From positions 241,191 to 305,190 of the forward strand of contig NZ_JAIVFT010000010.1 of the NCBI RefSeq assembly GCF_020829665.1: a DNA stretch of 64,000 nucleotides, given 5' to 3'. Position numbers and translations under genes: made by a program. Source of the stretch: Nostoc sp. CHAB 5824 (GTDB lineage Bacteria; Cyanobacteriota; Cyanobacteriia; Cyanobacteriales; Nostocaceae). Every line of letters starts with the position of its first letter. Positions within the stretch are counted from its first letter, which is position 1. Shown piece after piece: positions 54,416 to 63,876 of this stretch. Below the pieces are notes generated by a model, which was not told where the DNA came from, searched no databases, and saw only the letters and a program-made list of their open reading frames with translations.

Positions 54416-55240
54416 TTATTTACGATTTGCCATTTTCAATGGAACTCTTGTTGTTTCTTTGTCATTGAAAGTCTGACCTAAATTGGAAGCTTGTCCTGTC
54501 GATGATAGATTCTTAAATAAGAGTTTTAGGGTTCGAGTAATAGTTTTAAGAATTTTCATCTTGCTGGCAGTCGGCTTTTGGTCATATCTCAAAACCATTG
54601 GAATTTCTACGATTTTTGGTTTGAGTACTTTAGCTTTCAATAGTAAATCTATCATACAAGCAAAACCACTTTCAGTGAATAAACTACCCCCATAATACAT
54701 ATCCAGTTTACTGACGAAAGTACGATTATATAGCCTGTAACCACAAGTATAGTCTCTTACACCTGGTACACGAGCTGCAATTCTAAAAAGCCAGCTTGCT
54801 CCGTAACTCATTATCTCTCTAAATTTTGATAAGCCTATGACTTTAGAGCCTTTTCTATATCTAGATGCGATCGCAATATCATAGCTACCAGCTATCATAG
54901 TGTCATACATCTTGATTAACAGTTCTGGTGGTTGAGTATTATCGCAATCCATCGCAGCTAAAAAATCGCCTTCTTTAGAAATTTCTAAGAAGGTGGTGAA
55001 ACCTGTTTTAATTGCTTGACCTAAACCAGCATTTTTGGGATGCTGGACTAGTTTCAGTGATATCCCCAGTGATTGAGATTCATCTAAAGCGGTCTGAGCA
55101 GTTGTATCGCTGCTACCATCATCAACAAGAATCAGCCGTATCTCCATATTAGAGATTTCTTGCAATGCCTGAAACCTTTTGAACAAGGGGCGAATTGATT
55201 CTTGCTCATTGTATGCGGGTAAAAGAACAAAAAGACTCAT
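54416..55240 (-). CDS. GT2 glycosyltransferase (polyprenyl-phosphate type)
   Basis: A 274-aa GT-A enzyme: LPAYNEQESI (7-16), VDDGSSDTT (38-46), NAGLGQAIKTGF and AMDCDNTQPPELL, the DxD-like metal site. Overall similarity is to dolichol/polyprenyl-phosphate sugar synthases (DPM1/GtrB type), but without the C-terminal TM helices seen in GtrB. It is the last gene of a four-gene operon with an FAD oxidoreductase and two EamA half-transporters. A lipid-linked sugar donor is the likely product; the sugar is unknown. Confidence 0.82.
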   Translation of the reverse strand: MSLFVLLPAYNEQESIRPLFKRFQALQEISNMEIRLILVDDGSSDTTAQTALDESQSLGISLKLVQHPKNAGLGQAIKTGFTTFLEISKEGDFLAAMDCDNTQPPELLIKMYDTMIAGSYDIAIASRYRKGSKVIGLSKFREIMSYGASWLFRIAARVPGVRDYTCGYRLYNRTFVSKLDMYYGGSLFTESGFACMIDLLLKAKVLKPKIVEIPMVLRYDQKPTASKMKILKTITRTLKLLFKNLSSTGQASNLGQTFNDKETTRVPLKMANRK

Positions 55241-55279
55241 AAGTACCTCGTGTGATTTTCAAAATATGATTCTCAAATT

Positions 55280-56584
55280 TCAAGAATTCAGTAATGCTGA
55301 TTTCTTGAGAAATTCATCGACCTGTCGCACAACTGCATTGTTGTTGACGCTATCATTGACCAACTGTGAGGTATTGACGACGAAAAAATCTTCGTTTTCA
55401 GTACTTACTTTTGGAACAAGGCTTGAATAATTTAAAACTTGTAGTGGCTGTACTTTAATAGCTCTATTAATATGTGCTGCAACAATATCATCTGCTTTTA
55501 GTTCTGGGAACATCAAACGTATACCCTGGAAAAATACTTGACGCAATTCATCATCTGGCTGTTTTAACAACGGGTCAGTGGAAAGTATATATTTTGGTAG
55601 AAATGTCATGTGATATCCTGCTGTCTCTTGTAAAGAAACTAAGTTGCTCATACCGATAACTCCGGTAAAGGGAATATTTCTATCAGCAATGTTTACTACG
55701 TAATAAGGAACTAGAGACTTGCGAGTAATAAGTACCATGCAGATTACGCCCAGATATTCTACTGTTTCATCGGTATCTGAAACTTTCACTAGTTCATTGG
55801 CAGCAACCTGTTGCAAAATATTAACTGGGCCAGTAAAGATGACTTTATCAAAATGTTCCTTTTTGCCCTGATATTCTACCCACATTCCATCCTCTGGATG
55901 AGGTGCGATATATTCCACCGCAACACCTGTGTGAATATGACCTCCAGCCGCGTAAATTAATTTTTCTATATGGTCAAAAACAGTTTTGTAACCGCCTGAG
56001 ACATAACCAAGTTGTTCTTTATTTAATGAAGAATCCCGCGCTGAAAATAGTCTTTTGATATAGGCCCAAATAAAAACTGCTGATATTCGTTTATAATTTT
56101 CTCCTAGTTTGGATAGAAGCAAGGGTTTCCAGAGTTTCTCGTATGTGCTTTTGCCACCGAGTTTTAAGAGCCAATCTTCCACTAAAATCTTTTCTAAGCG
56201 CCGCCAGTTATTAAGGCGCGAACCATACAAGAGAGTAAAAGCTAATCTAATTTTACCTATAAGCCCAAAGAGAGGAAAGCGCAAAAATTCTATAGAGTTA
56301 CTGATAGAATAAAACTTTTGATTGTCGTAAAAGCCTGTTAAACTTCGATGCCAACGCAGTTTGTCTCCAAGACCAATATCTCTAATAAAATTTATTAAAT
56401 GAGTATCAGAAGGTAGGATAACGTGATAAAAGCGATCCCAGGTAAATAAACCATAATCATGATAGGTGGTAAGTCCACCAAGCTGCTTGTTGCTATCGAA
56501 TACAGTTACTTTATGTCCTTGATTTGAAAGACGTTGGGCTAATACTAGCCCAGTTATACCCCCGCCAATGATGCCTATATTCAT
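55280..56584 (-). CDS. NAD(P)/FAD-dependent oxidoreductase (amine-oxidase/UDP-galactopyranose-mutase-like)
   Basis: A 434-aa flavoprotein. GIIGGGITGLVLAQRLSNQGHKVTVFDS (3-30) is the FAD Rossmann motif, followed by the GGL of NKQLGGLTTYHDYG and the FAD-stabilising ...FTWDRFYHVILP. It resembles protoporphyrinogen oxidase and phytoene desaturase-like enzymes. Those genes often occur in surface-glycan clusters. Its substrate is unknown. It lies 39 bases upstream of the GT2 gene. Confidence 0.8.
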   Translation of the reverse strand: MNIGIIGGGITGLVLAQRLSNQGHKVTVFDSNKQLGGLTTYHDYGLFTWDRFYHVILPSDTHLINFIRDIGLGDKLRWHRSLTGFYDNQKFYSISNSIEFLRFPLFGLIGKIRLAFTLLYGSRLNNWRRLEKILVEDWLLKLGGKSTYEKLWKPLLLSKLGENYKRISAVFIWAYIKRLFSARDSSLNKEQLGYVSGGYKTVFDHIEKLIYAAGGHIHTGVAVEYIAPHPEDGMWVEYQGKKEHFDKVIFTGPVNILQQVAANELVKVSDTDETVEYLGVICMVLITRKSLVPYYVVNIADRNIPFTGVIGMSNLVSLQETAGYHMTFLPKYILSTDPLLKQPDDELRQVFFQGIRLMFPELKADDIVAAHINRAIKVQPLQVLNYSSLVPKVSTENEDFFVVNTSQLVNDSVNNNAVVRQVDEFLKKSALLNS

Positions 56585-56675
56585 AAATTTAATTGAGATT
56601 TTTGTAGGGACGATTTTGAAATTTATATTCAGATAATTTTAATATTAATAGCCTTGCTGTCTGCCTTTTTAGCTA

Positions 56676-57032
56676 TTAGTTTACAACAAGAACTACACCA
56701 GTTATGATAATGGAAATTCCTACCCACTGGCTAAATACAACCTGCTCTTTTAAAAGATAGTGAGAAGCGATCGGTACAAATGCATACATTAACCCTAGAA
56801 CTGGAAATGCTTGGCTTAGAGGAATTGTCCGCAATACATAAAGCCACAATATAGTCATAAATGTATAGCATATAAACCAAATCCAAAAATAACGAGATAA
56901 TAAAAGATTTTGGATAGATGCGCTTGCTCCTTTAGTATGGCTAGAAATGTAAAGTCCATACTTTAATGATAGGTTAGCTGTTGTTCCGAATAAAACTACC
57001 AGCATTAAAACTAGCCAAGTAATGATGTTCAT
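56676..57032 (-). CDS. EamA/SMR-type four-TM half-transporter
   Basis: A 118-aa protein with four helices (about 3-22, 44-65, 71-90, 96-117). The pattern LWLYVLRTIPLSQAFPVLGLMYAFVPIASHYLLKEQV matches ArnE/ArnF-like EamA units, which flip lipid-linked sugars as heterodimers. It pairs with the neighbour at 57066, 33 bases apart. Confidence 0.8.
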   Translation of the reverse strand: MNIITWLVLMLVVLFGTTANLSLKYGLYISSHTKGASASIQNLLLSRYFWIWFICYTFMTILWLYVLRTIPLSQAFPVLGLMYAFVPIASHYLLKEQVVFSQWVGISIIITGVVLVVN

Positions 57033-57065
57033 TTTTCAACTTTTATAATGGGCTTTATTCTAAAC

Positions 57066-57449
57066 TTATATAGATTTTTTCAGTGGAATTACCACTAAAA
57101 GAACACCGAGAAAAATAGTGATTACTCCTGCTATCCGAGTTAATGTAATTACCTCATTAAAAAAGTAGTATGAGCCGAAAAGTATACCGACATAATTTAA
57201 ACTAGTCAGTGGATAAGCAATACTCAATTTTACAGATCGCAAAGCCAAGATCCAATTTACTATTCCTAAGCAATAAACACTAACAGCTAATGCTAATTTT
57301 TGAATAAATACCCAAGTAAATAGTCCTTCATCTGTATGGCTCATGGTGTGCTTCATCAGCAATTGCCCAGAAATACTAAATAAAATACTGACAAATAGGA
57401 TAATATAAGGAATTATTTGAAAGTTTGAAATTTGTGAGATAGATTTCAT
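57066..57449 (-). CDS. EamA/SMR-type four-TM half-transporter, partner
   Basis: A 127-aa protein with four helices (about 12-32, 47-68, 75-97, 103-124). WILALRSVKLSIAYPLTSLNYVGILFGSYYFFNEVITLTRIAG is the second ArnE/F-like unit. First gene of the operon; expected to dimerise with the product of the next gene. Confidence 0.8.
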   Translation of the reverse strand: MKSISQISNFQIIPYIILFVSILFSISGQLLMKHTMSHTDEGLFTWVFIQKLALAVSVYCLGIVNWILALRSVKLSIAYPLTSLNYVGILFGSYYFFNEVITLTRIAGVITIFLGVLLVVIPLKKSI

Positions 57450-59407
57450 AGTATATTTGCCTCAATCGAGATAGTAGGTATGAACCGGACAATAAACAGC
57501 CCATCGTTTTGGATTTTGGTCACACCCTCTGTGCAATTCGACTTCCACTTCACTAAATAGACAACAAGATTAGGAAGGCTATGTTGAAGTGACTAATATC
57601 AAAAGGATCATCGAAGTTCATGTCTAAGAATTAGTAACTAAATACTATGCAAATTGTAGAACGGTTGCTGTATTATGGCAGCGTCCGATATTATCGGAGT
57701 AGAGAATGTTAAATTAGTGAGTTATACTCCCAGAAAAAATAGTTCCTTGCTTGGCAATTAGCACAATAAATTTAGGCTTTGCCCAATTGTAAATTGCAGA
57801 TATCTTCGGTATCAGAAAGTTATGCTTATAGACTAGTTTTAGCGCGATCGCATCGCAATATCTAAGTCATACGTAGATGCAGACATGGATAAGATTGAGT
57901 ACTCTGCCACAATGTGGACAAAGTTTAGCAGTGTGCGACGCCGATAGCGAAGCGTTAACGAGTCTTCTCCCAAGGGGAGACGCCAAAGGCGAACGAGCGT
58001 CATAGCGCGTCGTAGACATCGCTTATGCTGAACTCGGATTCAGATGAAATTATCCGAATAAATAATGGATTCCCATAATTTTTAATTAATACATTCATTA
58101 ACTTTCATCAGTTGTATCCTGCTGTAGAAACCTTGTTGAAGGCACTAGTGAACTTCTCAAGGGATTAACTTGTACATCAAAACTAAGTTGGATTGATAAA
58201 TGTTCTTAAATTTTCTCCAGAAAATGTTTATTAGTTTACTGAAATGCCATAGAAGTTATCTAGGCTCACAGACATATCTGTAATCTCGACTGGAAACTAA
58301 GCCGATTAATCAAAATTTGTACTCAAACTGACTGTGTATACGTGCTGTTTTTGGACACCGAAATACAATGAGTAACAGAAGTCTGCCTGAAAGCGGAAAT
58401 CATCGATAGATAACTCTACAGTAATGCTCCCTACAAGTTTCTGGGGAGTTTTACTGAATGTCAAAATGGAGTTTTTGGCAATACTAACGACTAATGTAAA
58501 CTAGCATTTGGCGAGCAACTTGCAGCTTACGTTGGGTTAAGCGGACTTGAAATATTTTTACATTATCTTAGTATTAGTTTTGTTTGATTGTTTTTAACTA
58601 TATGTAATTTTAACTAAAGCTTTATCTCAAACTTTATTTTTACATATAATCACTTACTAGAATACCACGAGAAACCAGTGTTGCAAATTTATCGCCACAC
58701 TTCATCAAAAATTCATTTTAAGAAAATATACTTAAACAAAAACTTTATAAAATCTACACTTCCCTCTCGATGAATCTTTATTTTTAAGAATTTGTCCATT
58801 TATGTACCGCTTTCTGGCTAATAAACTTGCAGAAGTAGCGATTTGGTATCAAACTCTAGAAGTGCAAAGCTAAGAGTTTGAGAAAGCAGAATTGAAGTTT
58901 GAAAATTAGCAATAAATAGTATATTTTTATACTAAAAAATACATTAAGTACAAAAAATTATAGATGCTAACCGAGAGTTTGATCGTTTTGTATTTATCCA
59001 CGAAAATCTTCAAATTCAGATATCTCAGACATAACTTATTTGATAGTTAAATTAAGCACTAAGTAAAATGGAAGTCCCTATTTCGGAATTCTATTATCAA
59101 ATAAAGTTTGATAGTACAATTGCTTCTGGGTATACTTTTAAAAGTTGGTATCACCTTACAGATGAAAAAGCTCAAAAATACCTAACTTAGCCATAGCATT
59201 CATAGGCTAAAGTAAAAGATCAAGCTTGCCATTATTAGGAACTATTCCATTTAAAAAGCTAGTCTAAAGTGGTCAAGACGATACTGAAAGCGAAGAATTA
59301 CCCATAGAAAAATTAACAATTTCCGTTTTTCAGGATATTGCTAGGTTAGCTGTCTAATAATTTTCAGCAGTTTAAAGTTTAAAAAAATTAATTCGTGTTA
59401 GGTGGTC
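57450..59407. other. 2-kb AT-rich region without a convincing gene
   Basis: Both strands are rich in stops. A complex of dispersed repeats lies at 57930-58024 (GACGCCGATAGCGAAGCG, then GGGGAGACGCC and GCGTCGTAGACATCGCTT), and a CTCCC/GGGAG stem near 58427-58451. A 40-codon ORF at 59068-59190 (MEVPISEFYYQIKF...) has no recognised family. The operon promoter of the EamA gene is at the left end. It may be decayed coding DNA or an unrecognised RNA region. Confidence 0.5.
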
Positions 59408-59662
59408 TTATTTAGTTTCTCTAAATTGTTTTCCTTTGCTTTGAGTTTGTTTCGACTCATTTTCCTGCAAAAGTCTGTTGGTAATAATTAAGACAATGAT
59501 TAACATGACAAACTGAATCTGCCAGGGTGCTAATACTAAACTGAAAATCAAGCTTATAGCTGCAAATACACCCGCAATATATGCAATTTCATCACTGCTC
59601 TTTTTAAAGAAATAACCAGTGGCTAAAGCCATACATAGTGGAATCAAGAAAAACAAAGGCAT
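59408..59662 (-). CDS. Small membrane protein of unknown function
   Basis: An 84-aa protein when started at MPLFFLIPLCMALATGYF (ATG at 59662), which has an SD-like GAGG eight bases upstream; in-frame starts at 59698 and 59761 would add 12 or 33 less conserved-looking residues. Three hydrophobic helices (about 1-17, 27-45, 47-63) precede a charged tail (NESKQTQSKGKQFRETK). I do not recognise a family. Confidence 0.55.
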   Translation of the reverse strand: MPLFFLIPLCMALATGYFFKKSSDEIAYIAGVFAAISLIFSLVLAPWQIQFVMLIIVLIITNRLLQENESKQTQSKGKQFRETK

Positions 59663-60172
59663 TTTACTAACCTCTGAACTAAAAGTTGTTGTGTCCATAA
59701 AACAAATGGAAATTGTTTTTGGAAATTTGGTTAATTTTACATCCAATAAGGTTTTAGCCACAACAGTCTATCGAAATAAATATTATAGAAAGTCAAAATT
59801 ACGCAACGTTATATCTTATACCTATTGGAATATTGCGCTTCTATGCTAGTGAGGTATGGCTAGTAGTCCATCAAAGAAACTTTGCAGTGTATGTGGTAAG
59901 AAAACCAAGTTCTTTTCTTCCCCTGCTTCCCCTGCCTGCCTTGGCCGCTCTCCCGACTCAGCATAGTTGCGCTATGCTATACAAACTCTCGTTTACCCAC
60001 GCGGATTGAAAGGGTTTAAAACTTGCGTAGGTGGGTTTTGTCTATTTCGCCAATTGCACTCTTGTGAGCAATCATCTGGTAAATTAGCTTAAAACTTTGC
60101 CTTGCGCCAGGATAAGGATCTAGCATATTACCTTTAGAAGTAGCATTTTCATTTTTTCATTTTAGACACCTA
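59663..60172. other. Intergenic region before tex
   Basis: Two hairpins occur: AGCATAG/CTATGCT at 59960-59978, and ACCCAC (59995-60000) with GTGGGT (60031-60036) followed by TTTTG. Both are in a stretch of dispersed repeat sequence. No gene. Confidence 0.45.
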
Positions 60173-62332
60173 ATGCTGAACATTCCTCAACTCCTGGCAA
60201 CTGAAATAAATCTCAAACCCCATCAGGTGCAAAACGCGCTGGAACTTTTGGCGGAGGGTGCAACAATTCCCTTTATTGCACGTTACCGCAAAGAGCGCAC
60301 CGATGAGATGAATGAAGTGGAACTGCGTGAACTGGCTGATCGATATACTTATTTAACAGAACTGGAAGAACGAAAATCGGTGATTTTAAGTGCGATCGCA
60401 CAACAAGGTAAACTCACAGATGAACTTAAAGCCAAAATCTCATCCTGCTTACAAAAAACCGAACTTGAGGATTTATACTTACCCTATCGCCCAAAACGAC
60501 GCACCCGCGCCACTATCGCTAGAGAAAAAGGACTCGAACCACTGGCGGAATTTATCAAGTCGCTAAATGTAAAAAATGCTACAACAGCTTCCCTAGAAGA
60601 AGAAGCGGCTAAGTATATTTCTGAAGCCAAGGGAGTAAAAACAGCAGAAGAAGCGCTCAAAGGCGCTGCTGATATTTTAGCGGAAGAAGTGGCTGAAAAA
60701 GCTGAATTACGGGCATATATCCGCGATTTTTTTCTAGAAGAAGGGGTATTTGTCTCCCGTATCAAAGATGATTATCCCGAGGGTACAACCAAATTTGAGA
60801 TGTACCGTAACTATCAAATTAAGGTAAAAAATATTGCACCCCACAATATGCTGGCGTTGTGTCGGGGTGAAACAGAGAAAGTATTAAGCTTTGAAATCGC
60901 TTTCGATGAGGATACGGTACTTTACTATCTTGAGTCGAAAGAACTTAAAACTAAAATTAGGATAATTCGGGATTTTTATCAAGCCATGTTGAAGGATGCA
61001 TTCAATCGTTTGATGAAAGTCTCTCTAATGGGAGAGGTAATTTCTGAGAAGAAAGTCTATGCAGATATGGAATCAATCAAGACATTTGAAACTAATCTGC
61101 GAGAGTTGCTGCTATCTGCACCAGCAGGAATGAAACCCACCTTGGCGATAGACCCTGGATTTAGAACTGGGTGTAAAGTTGCAGTCCTCGACCAAACGGG
61201 GAAATTTATGGAATACCAAGCGGTTTTTCCTCACCAAGCGGCTGAACAACGCGCTAAAGCTGCACAAACTGTCAAAAATCTGATTGAAAAGTACAAAATT
61301 GAGTTAATTGCCATTGGTAACGGTACAGCGTCCCGCGAGACAGAGGAGTTTGTCACGCAAGTATTGGAAACCATAGAACGCAAACCAGTTAAGGTAATGG
61401 TGAATGAATCTGGCGCATCTATATATTCTGCTAGTATTGTGGCGCTAGAAGAGTTTCCCGATTTAGATATTACCGTGCGCGGTGCAGTTAGCATCGGCCG
61501 CCGTTTGCAAGATCCTCTAGCGGAACTGGTGAAAATCGATCCCAAATCTATTGGTGTGGGACAATATCAGCACGATGTCGATCAGAAGTTGCTGAAAAAG
61601 AAGTTGGATGAGACTGTAGAAAGCTGCGTTAACTACGTCGGCGTAGACTTGAACATGGCCTCCAAAGAACTTCTGACTTCCGTCTCTGGGATTACGGCAA
61701 CAGTTGCCAATAACATTGTCGCTTATCGTAACCAGAATGGAGCCTTTAAAAATCGCCGACAACTTTTGAAAGTTCCGAAGTTAGGGCCAAAAGCCTTTGA
61801 ACAAGCGGCGGGTTTTCTGCGGATTCGCGGCGGTGATAACCCATTGGATAATACAGCAGTACATCCAGAAAGTTATTCTATAGTAGAAGCGATCGCATCT
61901 GATTTAAATGTGCCATTAAATCAGGTGACACAAATTGCCGAAAAACTTAAAAAGACCAACCTGAAGAAATACATTACCGATAGTGTCGGCGAACCCACAC
62001 TACGCGACATCCTTAGCGAACTAGAGAAACCAGGTAGAGATCCCCGTGCAGAGTTTAAGTATGCCACCTTTAAACAAGGAATTAAGGAAATCAGCGACTT
62101 AAAGCTAGGAATGGAACTAGAGGGAATGGTGACGAACGTCGCTAACTTCGGTGCCTTCGTTGATATCGGCGTACATCAAGATGGCTTGGTACATATATCT
62201 CAACTTGCTGATAGATTTGTAGACGATCCCAAAAAAGTTGTCAAAGTCGGACAAGTGGTCAAAGTGCAAGTGCTAGAAATCAACGAGAAACTGAAGCGGA
62301 TTAGTTTGTCGATGAAAGCAGTTAAACAATAA
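60173..62332 (+). CDS. tex: Tex family RNA-binding transcription accessory protein
   Basis: A 719-aa protein. The N-terminal helical region includes TIPFIARYRKERTDEMNEVELRELADRY and LEDLYLPYRPKRRTRATIAREKGLEPLA, the YqgF-like RNase H fold holds LAIDPGFRTGCKVAVLD near residue 325, then helix-hairpin-helix units and a C-terminal S1 domain (LGMELEGMVTNVANFGAFVDIGVHQDGLVHIS). It binds RNA/DNA and modulates transcription. A ferredoxin gene follows after 13 bases. Confidence 0.95.
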   Translation: MLNIPQLLATEINLKPHQVQNALELLAEGATIPFIARYRKERTDEMNEVELRELADRYTYLTELEERKSVILSAIAQQGKLTDELKAKISSCLQKTELEDLYLPYRPKRRTRATIAREKGLEPLAEFIKSLNVKNATTASLEEEAAKYISEAKGVKTAEEALKGAADILAEEVAEKAELRAYIRDFFLEEGVFVSRIKDDYPEGTTKFEMYRNYQIKVKNIAPHNMLALCRGETEKVLSFEIAFDEDTVLYYLESKELKTKIRIIRDFYQAMLKDAFNRLMKVSLMGEVISEKKVYADMESIKTFETNLRELLLSAPAGMKPTLAIDPGFRTGCKVAVLDQTGKFMEYQAVFPHQAAEQRAKAAQTVKNLIEKYKIELIAIGNGTASRETEEFVTQVLETIERKPVKVMVNESGASIYSASIVALEEFPDLDITVRGAVSIGRRLQDPLAELVKIDPKSIGVGQYQHDVDQKLLKKKLDETVESCVNYVGVDLNMASKELLTSVSGITATVANNIVAYRNQNGAFKNRRQLLKVPKLGPKAFEQAAGFLRIRGGDNPLDNTAVHPESYSIVEAIASDLNVPLNQVTQIAEKLKKTNLKKYITDSVGEPTLRDILSELEKPGRDPRAEFKYATFKQGIKEISDLKLGMELEGMVTNVANFGAFVDIGVHQDGLVHISQLADRFVDDPKKVVKVGQVVKVQVLEINEKLKRISLSMKAVKQ

Positions 62333-62345
62333 TTAGAAACAGCAG

Positions 62346-62687
62346 ATGGCAGTTTATCAAGTTCGATTCATTAATCCTACACTTAGGTTAGATCGCACCA
62401 TTCAAGTACCAGACGATCAATATATTCTAGATATGGCGGAAGATGCTGGTATCCGCCTACCATCTGGGTGTAAACAAGGCGAATGTTCTGCCTGTGTTGC
62501 CAAACTCATTAGCGGTGAAGTTGATCAAAGTGAGCAAAAATTTCTGCGTCCAAGCGAAGTACAGGCTGGTTATGTTGTTACTTGTGTAACTTACCCCTTA
62601 TCTGATTGCACTTTAGAAACCCATCAAGAACAAATCTTGTATAAATCAGCTCTTTACTATCAGCCTGAGTCTGGAAAATCTAAGTGA
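62346..62687 (+). CDS. Plant-type [2Fe-2S] ferredoxin
   Basis: A 113-aa protein with cluster ligands Cys42, Cys47, Cys50 and Cys80 (C-X4-C-X2-C-X29-C), set in LPSGCKQGECSACVAKL and YVVTCVTYP. Acidic surface and size fit a soluble electron carrier, related to but not identical with the photosynthetic PetF (about 97 aa). It may share a transcript with tex. Confidence 0.9.
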   Translation: MAVYQVRFINPTLRLDRTIQVPDDQYILDMAEDAGIRLPSGCKQGECSACVAKLISGEVDQSEQKFLRPSEVQAGYVVTCVTYPLSDCTLETHQEQILYKSALYYQPESGKSK

Positions 62688-62715
62688 TTGCAATACTAAT
62701 TGTTTAAGAAGATTT

Positions 62716-62810
62716 GTAGGTTGGGTTGTAGCAAGATCCCCGTAGGGGTAGGTAGTGAAACCCGACAATGCCGTGAAAATCTTGAGTTCACGTTCCTAAA
62801 CCCAACCTAC
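62716..62810. repeat. Inverted repeat GTAGGTTGGGTT/AACCCAACCTAC element
   Basis: A 12-bp perfect inverted repeat bounds 95 bp (62716-62727 and 62799-62810) containing CCCCGTAGGGG. It is a commonly dispersed cyanobacterial hairpin element downstream of the ferredoxin gene and may act as its terminator. Confidence 0.6.
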
Positions 62811-62983
62811 CTCGGAGTGCTTTTTTAAGTAAAACCTACGCAGTATTAGAACCGCTATATTTTTCTCAATGATCGACCTAACGATAGAAGGAAATTCTAT
62901 CTTGCAAGAGAGGTTAAAACCTAGCACATAGTTAAAGATAAGATAAGAAGTTACAAAAAATCTTTAGTGATTAGGTCAGAAAA

Positions 62984-63382
62984 ATGTTGACACCATTATT
63001 AACCGCCCTAGCTACAGCTTTGAGCCTGTTGATTGTTGATTTAGTTGTTCCAGGCGTTAATATTGCTAATTTTCCCGCAGCTATGATTGCTGCTTTAGTA
63101 ATTGGTCTAATTAACGGTTCAGTTAAACCAGTTTTGTCTGCTCTTTCTCTACCACTTAACTTTCTATCATTTGGAGCATTTTCGCTCGTCGTAAACGGTT
63201 TGTGTTTCTGGTTAGCAGCAGTGCTAGTTCCTGGGTTCGCAGTTCGTGGAATTATTGGTTTCCTTCTTGGGCCAGTTATTCTAACTTTTGCTAACACCTT
63301 TATTAACAACTACTTTGTTGAAAGAAACCTTTTAACCGGCAGTGGTGATATTAAAAGCCAAGATCAGTTACCCTCTAGATAA
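62984..63382 (+). CDS. Four-TM phage-holin-family membrane protein (DUF360-like)
   Basis: A 132-aa protein with four helices (about 2-20, 29-48, 54-80, 84-110), including NFPAAMIAALVIGLINGSVKPVL. It shares the family with the gene at 38276 (same VxPIL-type loop). The last 20 residues are charged. Function unknown. Confidence 0.82.
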   Translation: MLTPLLTALATALSLLIVDLVVPGVNIANFPAAMIAALVIGLINGSVKPVLSALSLPLNFLSFGAFSLVVNGLCFWLAAVLVPGFAVRGIIGFLLGPVILTFANTFINNYFVERNLLTGSGDIKSQDQLPSR

Positions 63383-63525
63383 GTATCAGTAGGAGTAGAA
63401 ACATTAGTTATATCTGTTTTTACTCCATATAAAATCTTCCGAATCAAGATAATACATTAGGTAGATTTTCTAATTCGGTATCTTCAAGAGAATGTAGTTA
63501 AACAAAATTACAAAGTTGTAAAATC

Positions 63526-63717
63526 ATGAAATTAGTTCGTTTTCTTCTAGGTTTGTTAGTGCCTCCTTTAGGCGTTTTCTTGACAGTTGGCGTTGGCCCA
63601 ACCTTGTTTATTAACATCTTGCTCACAGTTCTAGGTTGGCTACCTGGTAGTATTCATGCAATTTGGGTGATTGCCAAGCATGATGAACAACTGAATAGAG
63701 AAGGGGGTATTTACTAA
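63526..63717 (+). CDS. YqaE/Pmp3 family membrane protein
   Basis: A 63-aa protein with two TM helices (about 3-23, 29-50) and the family core LLVPPLGVFLTVGVGPTLFINILLTVLGWLPGSIHAIWVI. Pmp3-type proteins help maintain membrane potential under salt or cold stress. A hairpin follows at 63751. Confidence 0.9.
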   Translation: MKLVRFLLGLLVPPLGVFLTVGVGPTLFINILLTVLGWLPGSIHAIWVIAKHDEQLNREGGIY

Positions 63718-63750
63718 TACGCAAGATAAATTTTAGGGAATCTTAAGTGG

Positions 63751-63780
63751 GGTGCGTTATGGTTTTAGCTATAACGCACC
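63751..63780 (+). terminator. Hairpin after the Pmp3 gene
   Basis: GGTGCGTTAT and ATAACGCACC form a 10-bp perfect stem, 33 bases after the stop; no T tract follows. Confidence 0.55.
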
Positions 63781-63876
63781 ATTTCACTTTCTACCAGAAT
63801 TAGAAGTTATAAGTTATTTTAAGTTTAAATTGCATAATTAAGTGGGCATCTTGCCTACCTCACAAGACTTTGATTT

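Noticed and set aside
59068..59190. 40-codon frame in the gene-poor region
   Set aside because: No family, no ribosome-binding site and no neighbour to support it.
59985..60040. CRISPR-like GGATTGAAAGGG motif
   Set aside because: Only one copy and no spacer-repeat periodicity; it belongs to a hairpin repeat seen elsewhere in cyanobacteria.
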